Shown piece by piece: positions 1 to 8,415 of a stretch of DNA of 64,000 nucleotides. Position 1 is the first letter of the stretch; each line of letters opens with the position of its first letter. The stretch lies in contig NZ_VIKU02000002.1 in NCBI RefSeq assembly GCF_009371985.2, positions 372,001 to 436,000 on the forward strand. The letters are read 5' to 3'. Both the position numbers and the translations under genes were made by a program. A model generated the notes under the pieces. That model saw only the letters and a list, made by a program, of their open reading frames with translations. It had not been told where the DNA came from and did no database searches. This stretch comes from Pelagihabitans pacificus (GTDB taxonomy: Bacteria; Bacteroidota; Bacteroidia; Flavobacteriales; Flavobacteriaceae).

Positions 1-599
1 TCTATGGCATTCGGTGCCAGGCGTTGGTTTCGGTATTCCATCTCGGTAACGTGATGTGCCGATGCCAAGGCGGCCTCCACTTCTGCCCGATCGTTGCCGA
101 TACACCAATCAAAAGCTGCATTATCTGGCCATTCATCGTGAACAAGGGGAGCGCCGGAATCCATCGCTTTTTGTGGGTCGGTCACCGCAGGAAGGGGCTC
201 ATAATCGACCTCGACCATTTCGGCCGCATCACGCGCCTGTTCCAAGGTTTCGGCGATTACAATGGCTACCGCTTCCCCCAAATGTCTTATTTTGTCTTTT
301 GCCAATAGTGGATGCTTCGGCTCCCGCATGGTTTCCCCATTTTTAAAATTGACCTGCCAACCACATGGCACACCGTATTCCCCACAGCCGTCTTCCGCCG
401 TATATATGGCCACTACACCTGCCATATTTCTTGCATTGGTCGTATCGATCCGTACAATCTTCGCGTGGGCATACGGACTTCGCACAAATGCCGACTGTGT
501 CATTTTAGGTAATTTGATATCATCGGTGTAGCGCCCGGCACCTTTCAGAAATCGAGCATCTTCACGTCTTTTGATTGGTTTTCCTATAAATGTTCCCAT
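1..599 (-). CDS. Xanthine dehydrogenase/CO dehydrogenase-type molybdopterin subunit, N-terminal part (cut by window edge)
   Basis: About 199 codons are visible from an ATG at 597-599; the frame is open to the left edge, so the C-terminal three quarters are missing. The translated start (MGTFIGKPIKRREDARFLKG) and the later stretch HPLLAKDKIRHLGEAVA are typical of the alpha/beta-hammerhead domain of the large subunits of molybdenum hydroxylases (CoxL/XdhA/aldehyde oxidoreductase type). The last visible part, around RNQRLAPNAI, enters the molybdopterin-binding region. The gene begins three bases after the stop of the 2Fe-2S subunit, so the two are co-transcribed and presumably form the holoenzyme. 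Active-site loops that separate CO dehydrogenase from xanthine, aldehyde or isoquinoline oxidoreductases lie outside the window, so the substrate cannot be named. Confidence 0.85.
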   Translation of the reverse strand, partial: MGTFIGKPIKRREDARFLKGAGRYTDDIKLPKMTQSAFVRSPYAHAKIVRIDTTNARNMAGVVAIYTAEDGCGEYGVPCGWQVNFKNGETMREPKHPLLAKDKIRHLGEAVAIVIAETLEQARDAAEMVEVDYEPLPAVTDPQKAMDSGAPLVHDEWPDNAAFDWCIGNDRAEVEAALASAHHVTEMEYRNQRLAPNAI

Positions 600-602
600 A
601 CT

Positions 603-1067
603 CTATGCTTTCATTTGTTCAGCTGCATGCTGAATCGATTTAACGATGTTGTGATATCCGGTACAACGGCAAAAATTTCCCTCGAGGCCATGCCGGATTT
701 CCTCCTCGGTCGGATTTGGGTTGTTCTTCAAAATATCGGCGGCGGTCATCACCATGCCTGGAGTACAGAACCCACATTGCAACCCGTGGTGTTCCCGAAA
801 GGCTTCCTGTATAGGATGCATTTGGTCTCCCTGAGCCATTCCCTCAATAGTCGTTACCTCACTGCCATCGGCCTGTACGGCCAATACGGTACATGATTTC
901 ACCGCCTGGCCATCCAATGTTACCGTGCAGGCCCCACATCCACTGGTATCACAACCAATATGGGTTCCCGTAAGATCTAAATGCTCCCTGAGGAAATGCG
1001 ATAGACTGATCCTAGGTTCGATATCATGGGTCACCAATTTCCCATTTATCGTAATAGAGATATTCAT
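603..1067 (-). CDS. 2Fe-2S subunit of a molybdenum hydroxylase (CoxS/XdhC-like small subunit)
   Basis: This 154-residue protein has the two-cluster layout of molybdenum hydroxylase small subunits. The N-terminal plant-type ferredoxin fold carries Cys39, Cys44, Cys47 and Cys59 (CDTSGCGAC). The C-terminal helical domain carries the second cluster in QCGFCTPGM and NFCRCTGY. It passes electrons from the molybdopterin centre of the next gene to an acceptor. No separate FAD subunit is visible between the genes; it may lie beyond the left edge or be absent, as in the isoquinoline-oxidoreductase subgroup that uses cytochromes. There is no Tat or Sec signal at its N-terminus. Confidence 0.92.
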   Translation of the reverse strand: MNISITINGKLVTHDIEPRISLSHFLREHLDLTGTHIGCDTSGCGACTVTLDGQAVKSCTVLAVQADGSEVTTIEGMAQGDQMHPIQEAFREHHGLQCGFCTPGMVMTAADILKNNPNPTEEEIRHGLEGNFCRCTGYHNIVKSIQHAAEQMKA

Positions 1068-1318
1068 ATGCTATGTTTTAATTTATTCCCTTTTTAATCT
1101 TGTACCCAACGAGTCTAGACATCTCTTCCGTTGCTGACAAAAGAGCCCTACTTATTGACTATAAATCGAAAGGTTCGTTTGGGTTTCGGAGCAGGGTACC
1201 TATCCCCGAAAAGTTCTTGAAGATAAAGATTAAGATGGATATTTTACAAAATTTTGGGGAAAAATTTGCCTACTATTTAACAAGAGTATCAAAAATGTTC
1301 ATAGTCCTCAAAAAACAC

Positions 1319-2509
1319 TTAAACAAGTGAAGTGTTTCGCAATTTTCGTTTTTGACGAAATTGGTACAGCACCTGTTTCAGGCTTTCCAAATTATGGGCC
1401 GAAGCCAATACATCGATATAGGGCAAGGCTGTTTTCATCCCTAAGGCGTCAGGAGAAAAATCAGGACTCCCCGCCAACGGATTCAACCAAAAGACTTTTT
1501 TTGATTTTTTATAAATGGCTTGCATCGCCTCTTTTAGCACTTCCGGCGCTCCCGTGTCCCAACCATCGCTAAGAATGAGCACCAGGGTCTTTTTGTCCAA
1601 CATCCCATAACCGTATTCATTGGTAAAATCATAAAGACAGCTTCCTATAGTCGTACCACCGGACCATTGGGGCACACGATCCGAAATCATATCAAAAGCC
1701 TTTTCGAACTCGTTATTATCGAGTAACTCGCTTACCCGATGCAATGCGGTACTGAAAACAAAGGTCTCGATTTTGTCGTAGGCATTTTGAAAAGCATAAA
1801 TAAGATGAACGAAAAAGCGGCTATACAGGTCCATTGATCGACTTACATCGCATAGCAGTACCAGTTTTAACTTCTTTTCCTTTTGCTGACTAAATACAAA
1901 ATGTTGTAGTTCGCCCCCATGCCTCATGTTGCACCGCATCGTACGGCGGAGGTCGAGCTGTCGGTGCTTTTTGGAATATTTTTTAAGACGGCTTTTTTGA
2001 TGGGCCATTCTGCGTGCCATTTTTTGAAGCAATCGCATCATCAACTGCATTTCCTCTTTGCTGAGGTCTACGAAATCTTTTTTTGCCAATACCTCGATAT
2101 CGCTAAACGAGGCCACTTGCTTTTCTTCCTCGGTCGGGTTCAGATTCAACCAATCTTTTAACGATTCGAATCGAGCTTCTTTTTCCCGGCGTCCGGATTG
2201 TTGATTTTTTGGTTCCTGAACCTGCTTAATCTTGGAATCGCCGGCCTTGGAAAGTTGTTTCCAGAATTCGAGGTAAAGCTCGTCGAACAAGGATTGTTGG
2301 TATTGATTTTTGGTCAGTACCGCCTTTAAGGCCTTTTGAAAATAACGTTCGTTGCCGATAGGCAAATGGGTGAGGGCAAGCAATGCATCGGATTCCTCGC
2401 TAGCCCCTACTGGAAATCCCTTTCCCCTCAAAAACCGGCATAGAAGCACGATGTTTCCCGAAAGGGTCGTTTGTATTTCGATTGGATTGGGTTGCATTGC
2501 TTCTTTCAA
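1319..2509 (-). CDS. VWA-domain protein of the CoxE family
   Basis: A 396-residue protein with a C-terminal von Willebrand A domain. The metal-ion-dependent adhesion motif is visible as DVSRSM (DxSxS), with a later conserved Asp in LSDGWDTG. The N-terminal half is helical and charged, as in CoxE-like proteins. These act with MoxR-type AAA ATPases in maturation of molybdenum hydroxylases, including insertion of the sulfur or copper ligand in CO dehydrogenases. Its start abuts the stop of the MoxR gene, so the two are translationally coupled, and the 2Fe-2S and molybdopterin genes follow on the same strand after about 250 bases. A role as maturation chaperone of that enzyme is an inference from this context. 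Confidence 0.85.
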   Translation of the reverse strand: MKEAMQPNPIEIQTTLSGNIVLLCRFLRGKGFPVGASEESDALLALTHLPIGNERYFQKALKAVLTKNQYQQSLFDELYLEFWKQLSKAGDSKIKQVQEPKNQQSGRREKEARFESLKDWLNLNPTEEEKQVASFSDIEVLAKKDFVDLSKEEMQLMMRLLQKMARRMAHQKSRLKKYSKKHRQLDLRRTMRCNMRHGGELQHFVFSQQKEKKLKLVLLCDVSRSMDLYSRFFVHLIYAFQNAYDKIETFVFSTALHRVSELLDNNEFEKAFDMISDRVPQWSGGTTIGSCLYDFTNEYGYGMLDKKTLVLILSDGWDTGAPEVLKEAMQAIYKKSKKVFWLNPLAGSPDFSPDALGMKTALPYIDVLASAHNLESLKQVLYQFRQKRKLRNTSLV

Positions 2510-3403
2510 TTACCCAATTCTAGAGGTTACCCCTGTTTTATCCAGCAATTCCGAAAGTGCATCCTGGGTATGCCTTAGGTCTTGCCAATCTTTGAGCACT
2601 ACCCCAAGTGTATCTTCTACCAATTGCTTATCGAGATGCGTCAAATGTAGGCTGGCAAGGGCCCGTGCCCAATCGATCGTTTCCGAAATACCCGGGGTTT
2701 TTTCCAATTTCATTTGCCGTAATTCTTTCATAAAAGCACAGATTTCCCGGCCTAACTTTATATCCACCTCTGGTACTCTTGTCTGTACTATTGCCAATTC
2801 CTTTTCAAAACTGGGGTAATCGATCCATAGATAGAGGCACCTTCTACGCAATGCTTCGGACAGTTCCCTGGTTCTGTTGCCGGTTAATATGATCTGGGGT
2901 TTACTGGTTGCTTTTATTGTTCCTATTTCTGGAATGCTTACCTGCCAGTCGCTCAGTACTTCCAACAAAAAACTTTCGAATTCCTCGTCGGCCCGATCGA
3001 CTTCATCGATTAACAATACCGCATTCTTTGGATGGGTAATCGCCTGCAACACGGGTCTTTTGAGAAGGAACTTATCCGAAAAGATGGTTTCCTCCAACGC
3101 TTTAAGGTCCTGCACCCTTTGTTCTTGCATTTTTAGGTAGAGTAGTTGATGCTGATAGTTCCATTCGTATAGGGCATGGGTACTATCCAACCCCTCATAA
3201 CACTGTAACCTTATCAAGTCGGTATCAAGTGCTTTCGCCATCACCTTGGAAATCTCGGTTTTTCCCACCCCGGCGGGACCTTCTATAAGCAGGGGTTTTT
3301 CCAATTTCATGGCCAGGAAGATCGACATAGCTATGGTATCATCACCGATATAGCCTTGTTCTTGGAGCATTTTTTGAATTTGTTGTAACTCAGGGGTCTT
3401 CAT
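2510..3403 (-). CDS. MoxR-family AAA+ ATPase (CoxD-like)
   Basis: A 297-residue AAA+ protein of the MoxR group, close to the family's usual 280-330 residues. Walker A is GPAGVGKTE near residue 41 and Walker B is LLIDEVDRAD near residue 130, followed by a sensor-like TGNRTRELSEALRRR segment with an arginine finger candidate. MoxR ATPases work with VWA-domain partners as metal-centre insertion or remodelling chaperones; the VWA partner is the next gene, with no intergenic space. With the 2Fe-2S and molybdopterin subunits downstream this reproduces the coxD-coxE plus coxS-coxL association. It is cytoplasmic. Confidence 0.92.
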   Translation of the reverse strand: MKTPELQQIQKMLQEQGYIGDDTIAMSIFLAMKLEKPLLIEGPAGVGKTEISKVMAKALDTDLIRLQCYEGLDSTHALYEWNYQHQLLYLKMQEQRVQDLKALEETIFSDKFLLKRPVLQAITHPKNAVLLIDEVDRADEEFESFLLEVLSDWQVSIPEIGTIKATSKPQIILTGNRTRELSEALRRRCLYLWIDYPSFEKELAIVQTRVPEVDIKLGREICAFMKELRQMKLEKTPGISETIDWARALASLHLTHLDKQLVEDTLGVVLKDWQDLRHTQDALSELLDKTGVTSRIG

Positions 3404-3612
3404 TTTTCAATCGGATATGGCGTAGAAGTTAAAGTTAACAATAAAAACTTCAATCCAAAGCGCAGCACCCAGTGTACGTATTTGATGCATTGAATCACCG
3501 TCCCACGAGTGTACTATGAATAATTTCCTGCTAATACTAAAAGATATAAGAAGGCACAAGGCTTGCCCAAAGTTCTTTGTAACCTTCCATACGAACTAGC
3601 ATTGGCCCAACA

Positions 3613-5769
3613 TTAAAGATTATCCAATTGATTGCTATTCTTATCCTGACTGATGGTCCAAAAGAAACCAACAAAAACAAAAGTGTCTGCCGTAGGTCTG
3701 ATGGTGCGTCTTTCAAAAAAGTTGTTCGCATTCGGAGAATCTGCATATTGGTAGCCGTTCACGTTGCAAAAACCGGTCACATTGCTCACCGAGAAATACA
3801 GGATTTTCTGTTGTGAAATAAGATAGGCCCAATTGACACTTAAGTTGTTAAAAGGTTTCGTCTTTTCTGCGAGAAATTCGGGTGTATTGGGGTTGTCATA
3901 GGGTCTTCCGGAAGCGAAGTTGTAGGATATACCTACTTGGGACCGCCAGTCGGTAATAAAGTATTTGGTCACCAATGAAAAGTTATGGCGAGGTGCAAAA
4001 TTTGGAGTGGCCCTTTCCCGAAAATTTTGAAAGTCCCGCTCGGTATCGAGGTAGGAATAGGATAGCCAGTAGTCCAAATTTTTGACGCTTTTATTATCCC
4101 TCCAAAAGAGGTCGATTCCTGTGGCATAACCGGTACCCAAATTGTTGAAGTCCGAATCGAATTGGGCCTGTTCGGTATCGAACTTTACCAGCTTGTCGTA
4201 CTCTTTATAATAGGCCTCGGCCCGAAAGGTTTGTTTGTCTCCCAAGAATTGGTAATTGAGGATATAGTGGGAAGTTTTCTCGGGATCCAAGGAGGCATCA
4301 AATTTGGAATACTCGGTCAAAGGGTTCTGATAGAAGTCTCCATAGGCCACTGAAAATTGCCCCTTATCACTGCTTTTAAAGGCGAGCGATACCCGTGGAG
4401 CCAAGTTAAAATCGGCAAGTAGTTGCGAATATTCGGCCCTAGCACCCAATTTAACGGCGAACTTGTTACTGAAGAAAATATCGGTCTCGGTGAAGGCGGC
4501 GCTTAAGTTGTCCTTGGCGGCCGTGTCTGCGGTAAAACCTTGGGACGAGGTAAAGGTATCGTCATAATCCGTGATGAAATGCTCGGCCCCAAAGCTTAGT
4601 CGAAAACGATTGCTAAAGTTTTTTCCAACTTTTAGTTTTAAGTGTGACGCGACTTCAGTGGTGTTGATAATATCTTCCGTGAGTTTAATATCGTTCTTGT
4701 CCGAGGATACACTTGCCCCCGCAGTGATCATCCAATCATTTTCAAAGAAATATTTATAGGATGAATTCACGTAAAGGTTGTTATTCCTTAGCCGAAAGTT
4801 CACAAAATCGTCAAAGTTGATGTCCTCCTGTTCAATATCCAAATTAGCATAGTTAAAGCCGGTATAGAATTTAAAAATGCTTTTTTCCTTTTTACTACGA
4901 AAAACAGCCTCCCCGGAAATAGACTCGTACGGTTTGTTCCAAAGGGCCCCTTGGTCATTGGGAATCAATTTCTGATAAGGCGCCAGGTTGATGTAGGAGG
5001 TATTGATGCTCAGCGATTCGCCACCCCAAATCTCGGTATGGCCAACCCCACCCCCGACCGACATCAAGGATATATCGGTTTTTTCCTGATCAGGCATATC
5101 GGTGGTATTCAATAACAGTACACTAGACAGGGCTTGCCCATATTCCGCCGAGTAACCACCGGTACTAAACGTAATACCCTTAAAGAGAAATGGGGAAAAC
5201 CTTCCTCGTGTAGGGATATTATTTGCCGTGGCGTTGAAGGGTTGAAATACACGCAAACCATCGATGAATACCTGTGTTTCCCCAGCGGATCCTCCCCGCA
5301 CGAAGAGGCGTCCGTCTTCATTGACCGTGGTGGTTCCCGGCAATGTCTGAAGGGCTGCAACAAAGTCACCCGCCGCCCCAGCCGTCGTGACGATGTCCAA
5401 AGGCTTTAAGACGGAGGCTTTCGAATTGTCACCCGCCTCAAAAGTCCCTGCTGTGAGTGTTACACCGGTCAATTCATTAATCGCTTCGGTCAGTTCAATT
5501 TTCAAATCTTTCAAATAGGATACATCACCGGCTTGCATAAATGTCTCATAGGCCATCATTGAAACAATGAGATTTTGGGTTCCCGTCTCGGTGGTTTCAA
5601 AAGAGAATTTTCCGGTATCATCGGTCGATGCCCCGTCATAGGTTCCCTCTAAATATACATTGGCCCCGCCAATGGGAAATTTACCATCGGAGACTGTGCC
5701 CGAGATGATAACTTGGGAAAAAGTACTATAACTATAAAAAAAGGTAAGGACCACTAAAAATTTACGCAT
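3613..5769 (-). CDS. TonB-dependent receptor with carboxypeptidase-like N-terminal domain
   Basis: A 718-residue outer-membrane receptor with a Sec signal peptide of about 18 residues (cleavage after TFS). A carboxypeptidase-D regulatory-like domain of about 80 residues follows, then a plug (around AAGDFVAALQTLPGT and VRGGSAGETQVFIDG) and a 22-strand-type barrel. It is shorter than SusC proteins (about 1000 residues) and has no SusD partner, so it resembles siderophore, metal or small-ligand receptors. The barrel does not end with the usual terminal aromatic residue: after the strand VFVGFFWTISQ come about ten polar residues. It precedes the cox-like cluster on the same strand but is 209 bases away, so a functional link is uncertain. 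Substrate unknown. Confidence 0.88.
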   Translation of the reverse strand: MRKFLVVLTFFYSYSTFSQVIISGTVSDGKFPIGGANVYLEGTYDGASTDDTGKFSFETTETGTQNLIVSMMAYETFMQAGDVSYLKDLKIELTEAINELTGVTLTAGTFEAGDNSKASVLKPLDIVTTAGAAGDFVAALQTLPGTTTVNEDGRLFVRGGSAGETQVFIDGLRVFQPFNATANNIPTRGRFSPFLFKGITFSTGGYSAEYGQALSSVLLLNTTDMPDQEKTDISLMSVGGGVGHTEIWGGESLSINTSYINLAPYQKLIPNDQGALWNKPYESISGEAVFRSKKEKSIFKFYTGFNYANLDIEQEDINFDDFVNFRLRNNNLYVNSSYKYFFENDWMITAGASVSSDKNDIKLTEDIINTTEVASHLKLKVGKNFSNRFRLSFGAEHFITDYDDTFTSSQGFTADTAAKDNLSAAFTETDIFFSNKFAVKLGARAEYSQLLADFNLAPRVSLAFKSSDKGQFSVAYGDFYQNPLTEYSKFDASLDPEKTSHYILNYQFLGDKQTFRAEAYYKEYDKLVKFDTEQAQFDSDFNNLGTGYATGIDLFWRDNKSVKNLDYWLSYSYLDTERDFQNFRERATPNFAPRHNFSLVTKYFITDWRSQVGISYNFASGRPYDNPNTPEFLAEKTKPFNNLSVNWAYLISQQKILYFSVSNVTGFCNVNGYQYADSPNANNFFERRTIRPTADTFVFVGFFWTISQDKNSNQLDNL

Positions 5770-5981
5770 GACAATTCATTTATGTAGTGCCACAAAGGTC
5801 AAATGAACGTAACAACCGTACCAATCATATTGACCGAACCGTCGATATCAAGGAGTGAAATGAAAATAAAAAACAACGGTACGATTCAGTCCCCAAAATC
5901 TACAATTCGGTAGTATCGATTTTAAATTGAAGCCCTGCCATTGCATCTTTGGGGCATCATTAACAATCAAAATTTTTAAAA

Positions 5982-6404
5982 ATGAAAAAATTAGGAATCT
6001 TAGCAGTAGCATTTTTATTCTTGAGCCTTACCTCTAGCGCTCAGGAAGAAACAGGCAATACGATTACAGTAATCGTCGAAAATGTACTTTCGGATGGGGG
6101 TACTATTTTAGCGGGACTTCATACCGAAGACACCTTCATGAAGAATGGCGGTATTGCTAATGCCAGCTCGCCCGCAAAAGCAGGCGAGGTCGTACTAACT
6201 TTTGAAAATGTACAACCAGGTACGTACGCGATCATGGTTATGCACGATGCCAATGACAACATGCGAATGGATATGGAAGTAAATGGCATGCCCAAGGAAA
6301 GCTATGGCATGAGCGGTAATGCAATGACAATGGGACCACCAACCTTTGCCGATGCTAAATTCGAATTAACCGATGAAGATCAAGAGTTCAGGATTCGGTT
6401 TTAA
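5982..6404 (+). CDS. DUF2141 secreted protein
   Basis: A 140-residue exported protein with a signal peptide (MKKLGILAVAFLFLSLTSSA) and one immunoglobulin-like DUF2141 domain. The family hallmark is visible as FENVQPGTYAIMVMHDANDN followed by a MPKESYG segment. Family members are small periplasmic or outer-membrane-associated proteins common in Bacteroidota; no biochemical role is established. It is transcribed divergently from the orphan TonB receptor across a 212-base gap, so shared regulation is possible. A strong hairpin follows its stop codon, so it is probably monocistronic. Confidence 0.85.
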   Translation: MKKLGILAVAFLFLSLTSSAQEETGNTITVIVENVLSDGGTILAGLHTEDTFMKNGGIANASSPAKAGEVVLTFENVQPGTYAIMVMHDANDNMRMDMEVNGMPKESYGMSGNAMTMGPPTFADAKFELTDEDQEFRIRF

Positions 6405-6418
6405 GACCAAAGTCGGCC

Positions 6419-6477
6419 CCCTAATACCATAAAAAAATATGTAAACCCGTGGCCAGCCATGGGTTTTGCTATTAGGG
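6419..6477. terminator. Nested hairpin between convergent DUF2141 and dps genes
   Basis: The inner stem of ten pairs (6443-6452 with 6457-6466, one G-T pair, CCAG loop) is followed by a T run on the plus strand and a T-rich stretch on the minus strand. A perfect outer stem (CCCTAATA at 6419-6426 with TATTAGGG at 6470-6477) encloses it. It sits between two converging genes and fits a bidirectional intrinsic terminator. Confidence 0.75.
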
Positions 6478-6516
6478 TACTTTTGTTTACAAGGACTTCC
6501 ATTGAGGGAATAGCTT

Positions 6517-6996
6517 TTAAATCTCCTCCGCCAGCCAAGCTTTCATCATCCAGACTGTCTTTTCCTGTTCAGTTATAAAATCACTCATCATACTATTGGT
6601 GCCTTCATCATCGGCTTCATCGGAGGCATCGAGAATACGCCTTTCGATAATCAATAATTCTTTGAGGGAATCGACGATCAGCCGAATAGCCTCTTCATCC
6701 TTGGTGACATTTTTTCCTACCGGTACTTTGGAGTGCGCGATATAATCTTCAAAAGTATGCTGCGGTACGCCTCCTAATGTGAGAATTCGTTCCGCAACCA
6801 TATCTACTTTGATATTCGCATCATCGTACAATTCTTCAAATTTGACATGAAGGTCAAAGAATCTTTTTCCCCTGATATTCCAATGAATTCCGCGCAGGTT
6901 TTGGTAGTAACGTTGAAAATTGGCCAATAATGTATTGAGATCTCCGCTCAACAATTTCGATTTTTCGGCATCAAGGCCGATACTATTTAATTTCAT
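6517..6996 (-). CDS. dps: Dps-family DNA-binding/ferritin-like protein
   Basis: A 159-residue four-helix ferritin-like protein of the usual Dps length. The intersubunit ferroxidase ligands are visible: His in GIHWNIRG, then His, Asp and Glu spaced through FFDLHVKFEELYDD and VDMVAERI. Dps dodecamers oxidise ferrous iron with hydrogen peroxide, store the iron and protect DNA. The N-terminus is short and only weakly basic, so DNA binding is not assured. The gene is divergent from an OxyR-type regulator with only about 100 bases between them, which strongly suggests peroxide-dependent control of dps by its neighbour. Confidence 0.93.
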   Translation of the reverse strand: MKLNSIGLDAEKSKLLSGDLNTLLANFQRYYQNLRGIHWNIRGKRFFDLHVKFEELYDDANIKVDMVAERILTLGGVPQHTFEDYIAHSKVPVGKNVTKDEEAIRLIVDSLKELLIIERRILDASDEADDEGTNSMMSDFITEQEKTVWMMKAWLAEEI

Positions 6997-7099
6997 GGTA
7001 CACCCTTTATTTAATTATATAAAGTTATTAAATATAGAATGAATTTTGGATAGATTTTATTGATAGTTTTTATAATTTTATAGGGCAAAATTATGTGCA

Positions 7100-8041
7100 A
7101 TGACTATCACTCAATTACAATATGTGCTCGCCGTGGCGGAACATCAAAATTTCACTTTGGCGGCCCAAAAAAGCTTCGTCACCCAACCTACGTTGAGCAT
7201 GCAGGTCCAGAAATTGGAAGACGAACTCGATATCTTGATATTCGACCGCAGCAAAAAACCGATTGCGGTCACAGAGGTGGGTAAGAAAATTATTGCGCAG
7301 GCTAAAAACATAGTCAATGAGGCGGAACGCATCAAGGATATCGTAGATCAGGAGAAAGGGTTTATAGGAGGTGATTTCACCTTGGGAATTATCCCGACCG
7401 TGATGCCCACTTTGTTGCCGATGTTCCTTAAAACATTTATCAATAAGTATCCAAAGGTAAACCTCATCATCAAAGAACAGAATACGGAACAAATGATCCG
7501 TAATATTCAAGACGGTCATTTAGACGCTGCTATCGCCGCCACTCCGTTGGAAATCGAATTCATCAAAGAGCGTCCTTTGTATTACGAACCTTTCGTTGGC
7601 TACGTACCCAAAGACCATCGGCTCGGAAATGCCGACAAGTTGAGTCCTGAAGATCTTGAAATCAACGATGTTCTGTTGCTCCAGGACGGCCATTGTTTTC
7701 GCGACGGGGTCATCAACCTCTGTCAGGCACCCAAAAACTTCAAGGAAGATCATTTTCAGCTACAAAGCGGTAGCTTTGAAACCATGGTAAACCTGGCCGA
7801 TGAAGGTCTTGGCATGACCCTTCTGCCCTATTTGAATACACTGGAGTTGGATACTGAAAAAAGCAAAAATCTCAGACACTTCAACGAACCCAGTCCAGCG
7901 AGGGAAGTAAGCCTTATCTATCATAAGAACGAACTGAAAATTCAGATTATCAATGCGTTAAGGGAAGTAATTTCCGGGGTAGTAAGGGGAGCAATTGCCT
8001 TTCAGGATGTGAAAATAATCAGTCCTTTGAATAAAAAATAA
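7100..8041 (+). CDS. oxyR: OxyR-type LysR regulator (hydrogen peroxide sensor)
   Basis: A 313-residue LysR-family protein. The winged helix-turn-helix covers residues 1-60 (LQYVLAVAEHQNFTLAA, TQPTLSMQVQKLE), and the effector domain follows. The peroxide-sensing signature is present: two cysteines nine residues apart in DGHCFRDGVINLC, matching Cys199 and Cys208 of Escherichia coli OxyR. This supports a redox switch rather than a small-molecule effector. It is divergent from dps across an AT-rich region containing three ATAG tetramers, which may be part of an OxyR site. A palindromic hairpin follows the stop codon. Confidence 0.92.
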   Translation: MTITQLQYVLAVAEHQNFTLAAQKSFVTQPTLSMQVQKLEDELDILIFDRSKKPIAVTEVGKKIIAQAKNIVNEAERIKDIVDQEKGFIGGDFTLGIIPTVMPTLLPMFLKTFINKYPKVNLIIKEQNTEQMIRNIQDGHLDAAIAATPLEIEFIKERPLYYEPFVGYVPKDHRLGNADKLSPEDLEINDVLLLQDGHCFRDGVINLCQAPKNFKEDHFQLQSGSFETMVNLADEGLGMTLLPYLNTLELDTEKSKNLRHFNEPSPAREVSLIYHKNELKIQIINALREVISGVVRGAIAFQDVKIISPLNKK

Positions 8042-8067
8042 AAGCCCCGCTAACTTGCGGGGCCTTT
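8042..8067. terminator. GC-rich hairpin between oxyR and the small gene at 8070
   Basis: The stem GCCCCGC (8044-8050) pairs with GCGGGGC (8057-8063) around a six-base loop, with short A and T runs on its two sides. It starts immediately after the oxyR stop codon and ends next to the stop of the opposing small gene, so it probably terminates both. Confidence 0.75.
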
Positions 8068-8069
8068 GA

Positions 8070-8267
8070 TTATGCTTTCAAATAAATTAAACTTTCCTGT
8101 AATTCCGGTTTGTCGGTCAAGAACTGTTTCAACCAGCGTTTTAGTTCTTCAAGTTCTTCCGGTAACAATCGCTCAATTGCTTTTTTTACCTCTTTACAAA
8201 ACAATTTCGTGTCAAAACTAACTTTTTGGAGAACGGTTTTAGTGTACTCCAGCATAGCTCTAGCCAT
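8070..8267 (-). CDS. Conserved small hypothetical protein, 65 residues
   Basis: A 65-residue, largely helical, charged protein starting MARAMLEYTKTVL and ending in a C-terminal helix around KPELQESLIYL. It has no signal peptide or membrane segment, so it should be cytoplasmic. It is believable as a gene because it is flanked by a terminator, does not overlap another gene, and has an amphipathic pattern (KKAIERLLPEELEELKRWL) rather than a shadow-frame composition. Similar short proteins occur in Flavobacteriaceae, but I know of no function for them. Confidence 0.7.
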   Translation of the reverse strand: MARAMLEYTKTVLQKVSFDTKLFCKEVKKAIERLLPEELEELKRWLKQFLTDKPELQESLIYLKA

Positions 8268-8415
8268 ATATCAAAATGTTTAATTGGGTTGTTGTCTACC
8301 AAGGTAACAAAAAAATGAATTTTTTATTGCCGCACACTAGTTAAAAAATGTCTAATTTCGTGTTAAACACAATAAAAATGGGCTTTGCCAAGCGTCAATA
8401 AATTCTTACCAAAAC

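Noticed and set aside
1100-1330. A plus-strand 76-residue open frame in the gap before the VWA gene
   Set aside because: It overlaps the 3' end of the VWA gene, has no recognisable domain or start signal, and has the composition of random AT-rich DNA.
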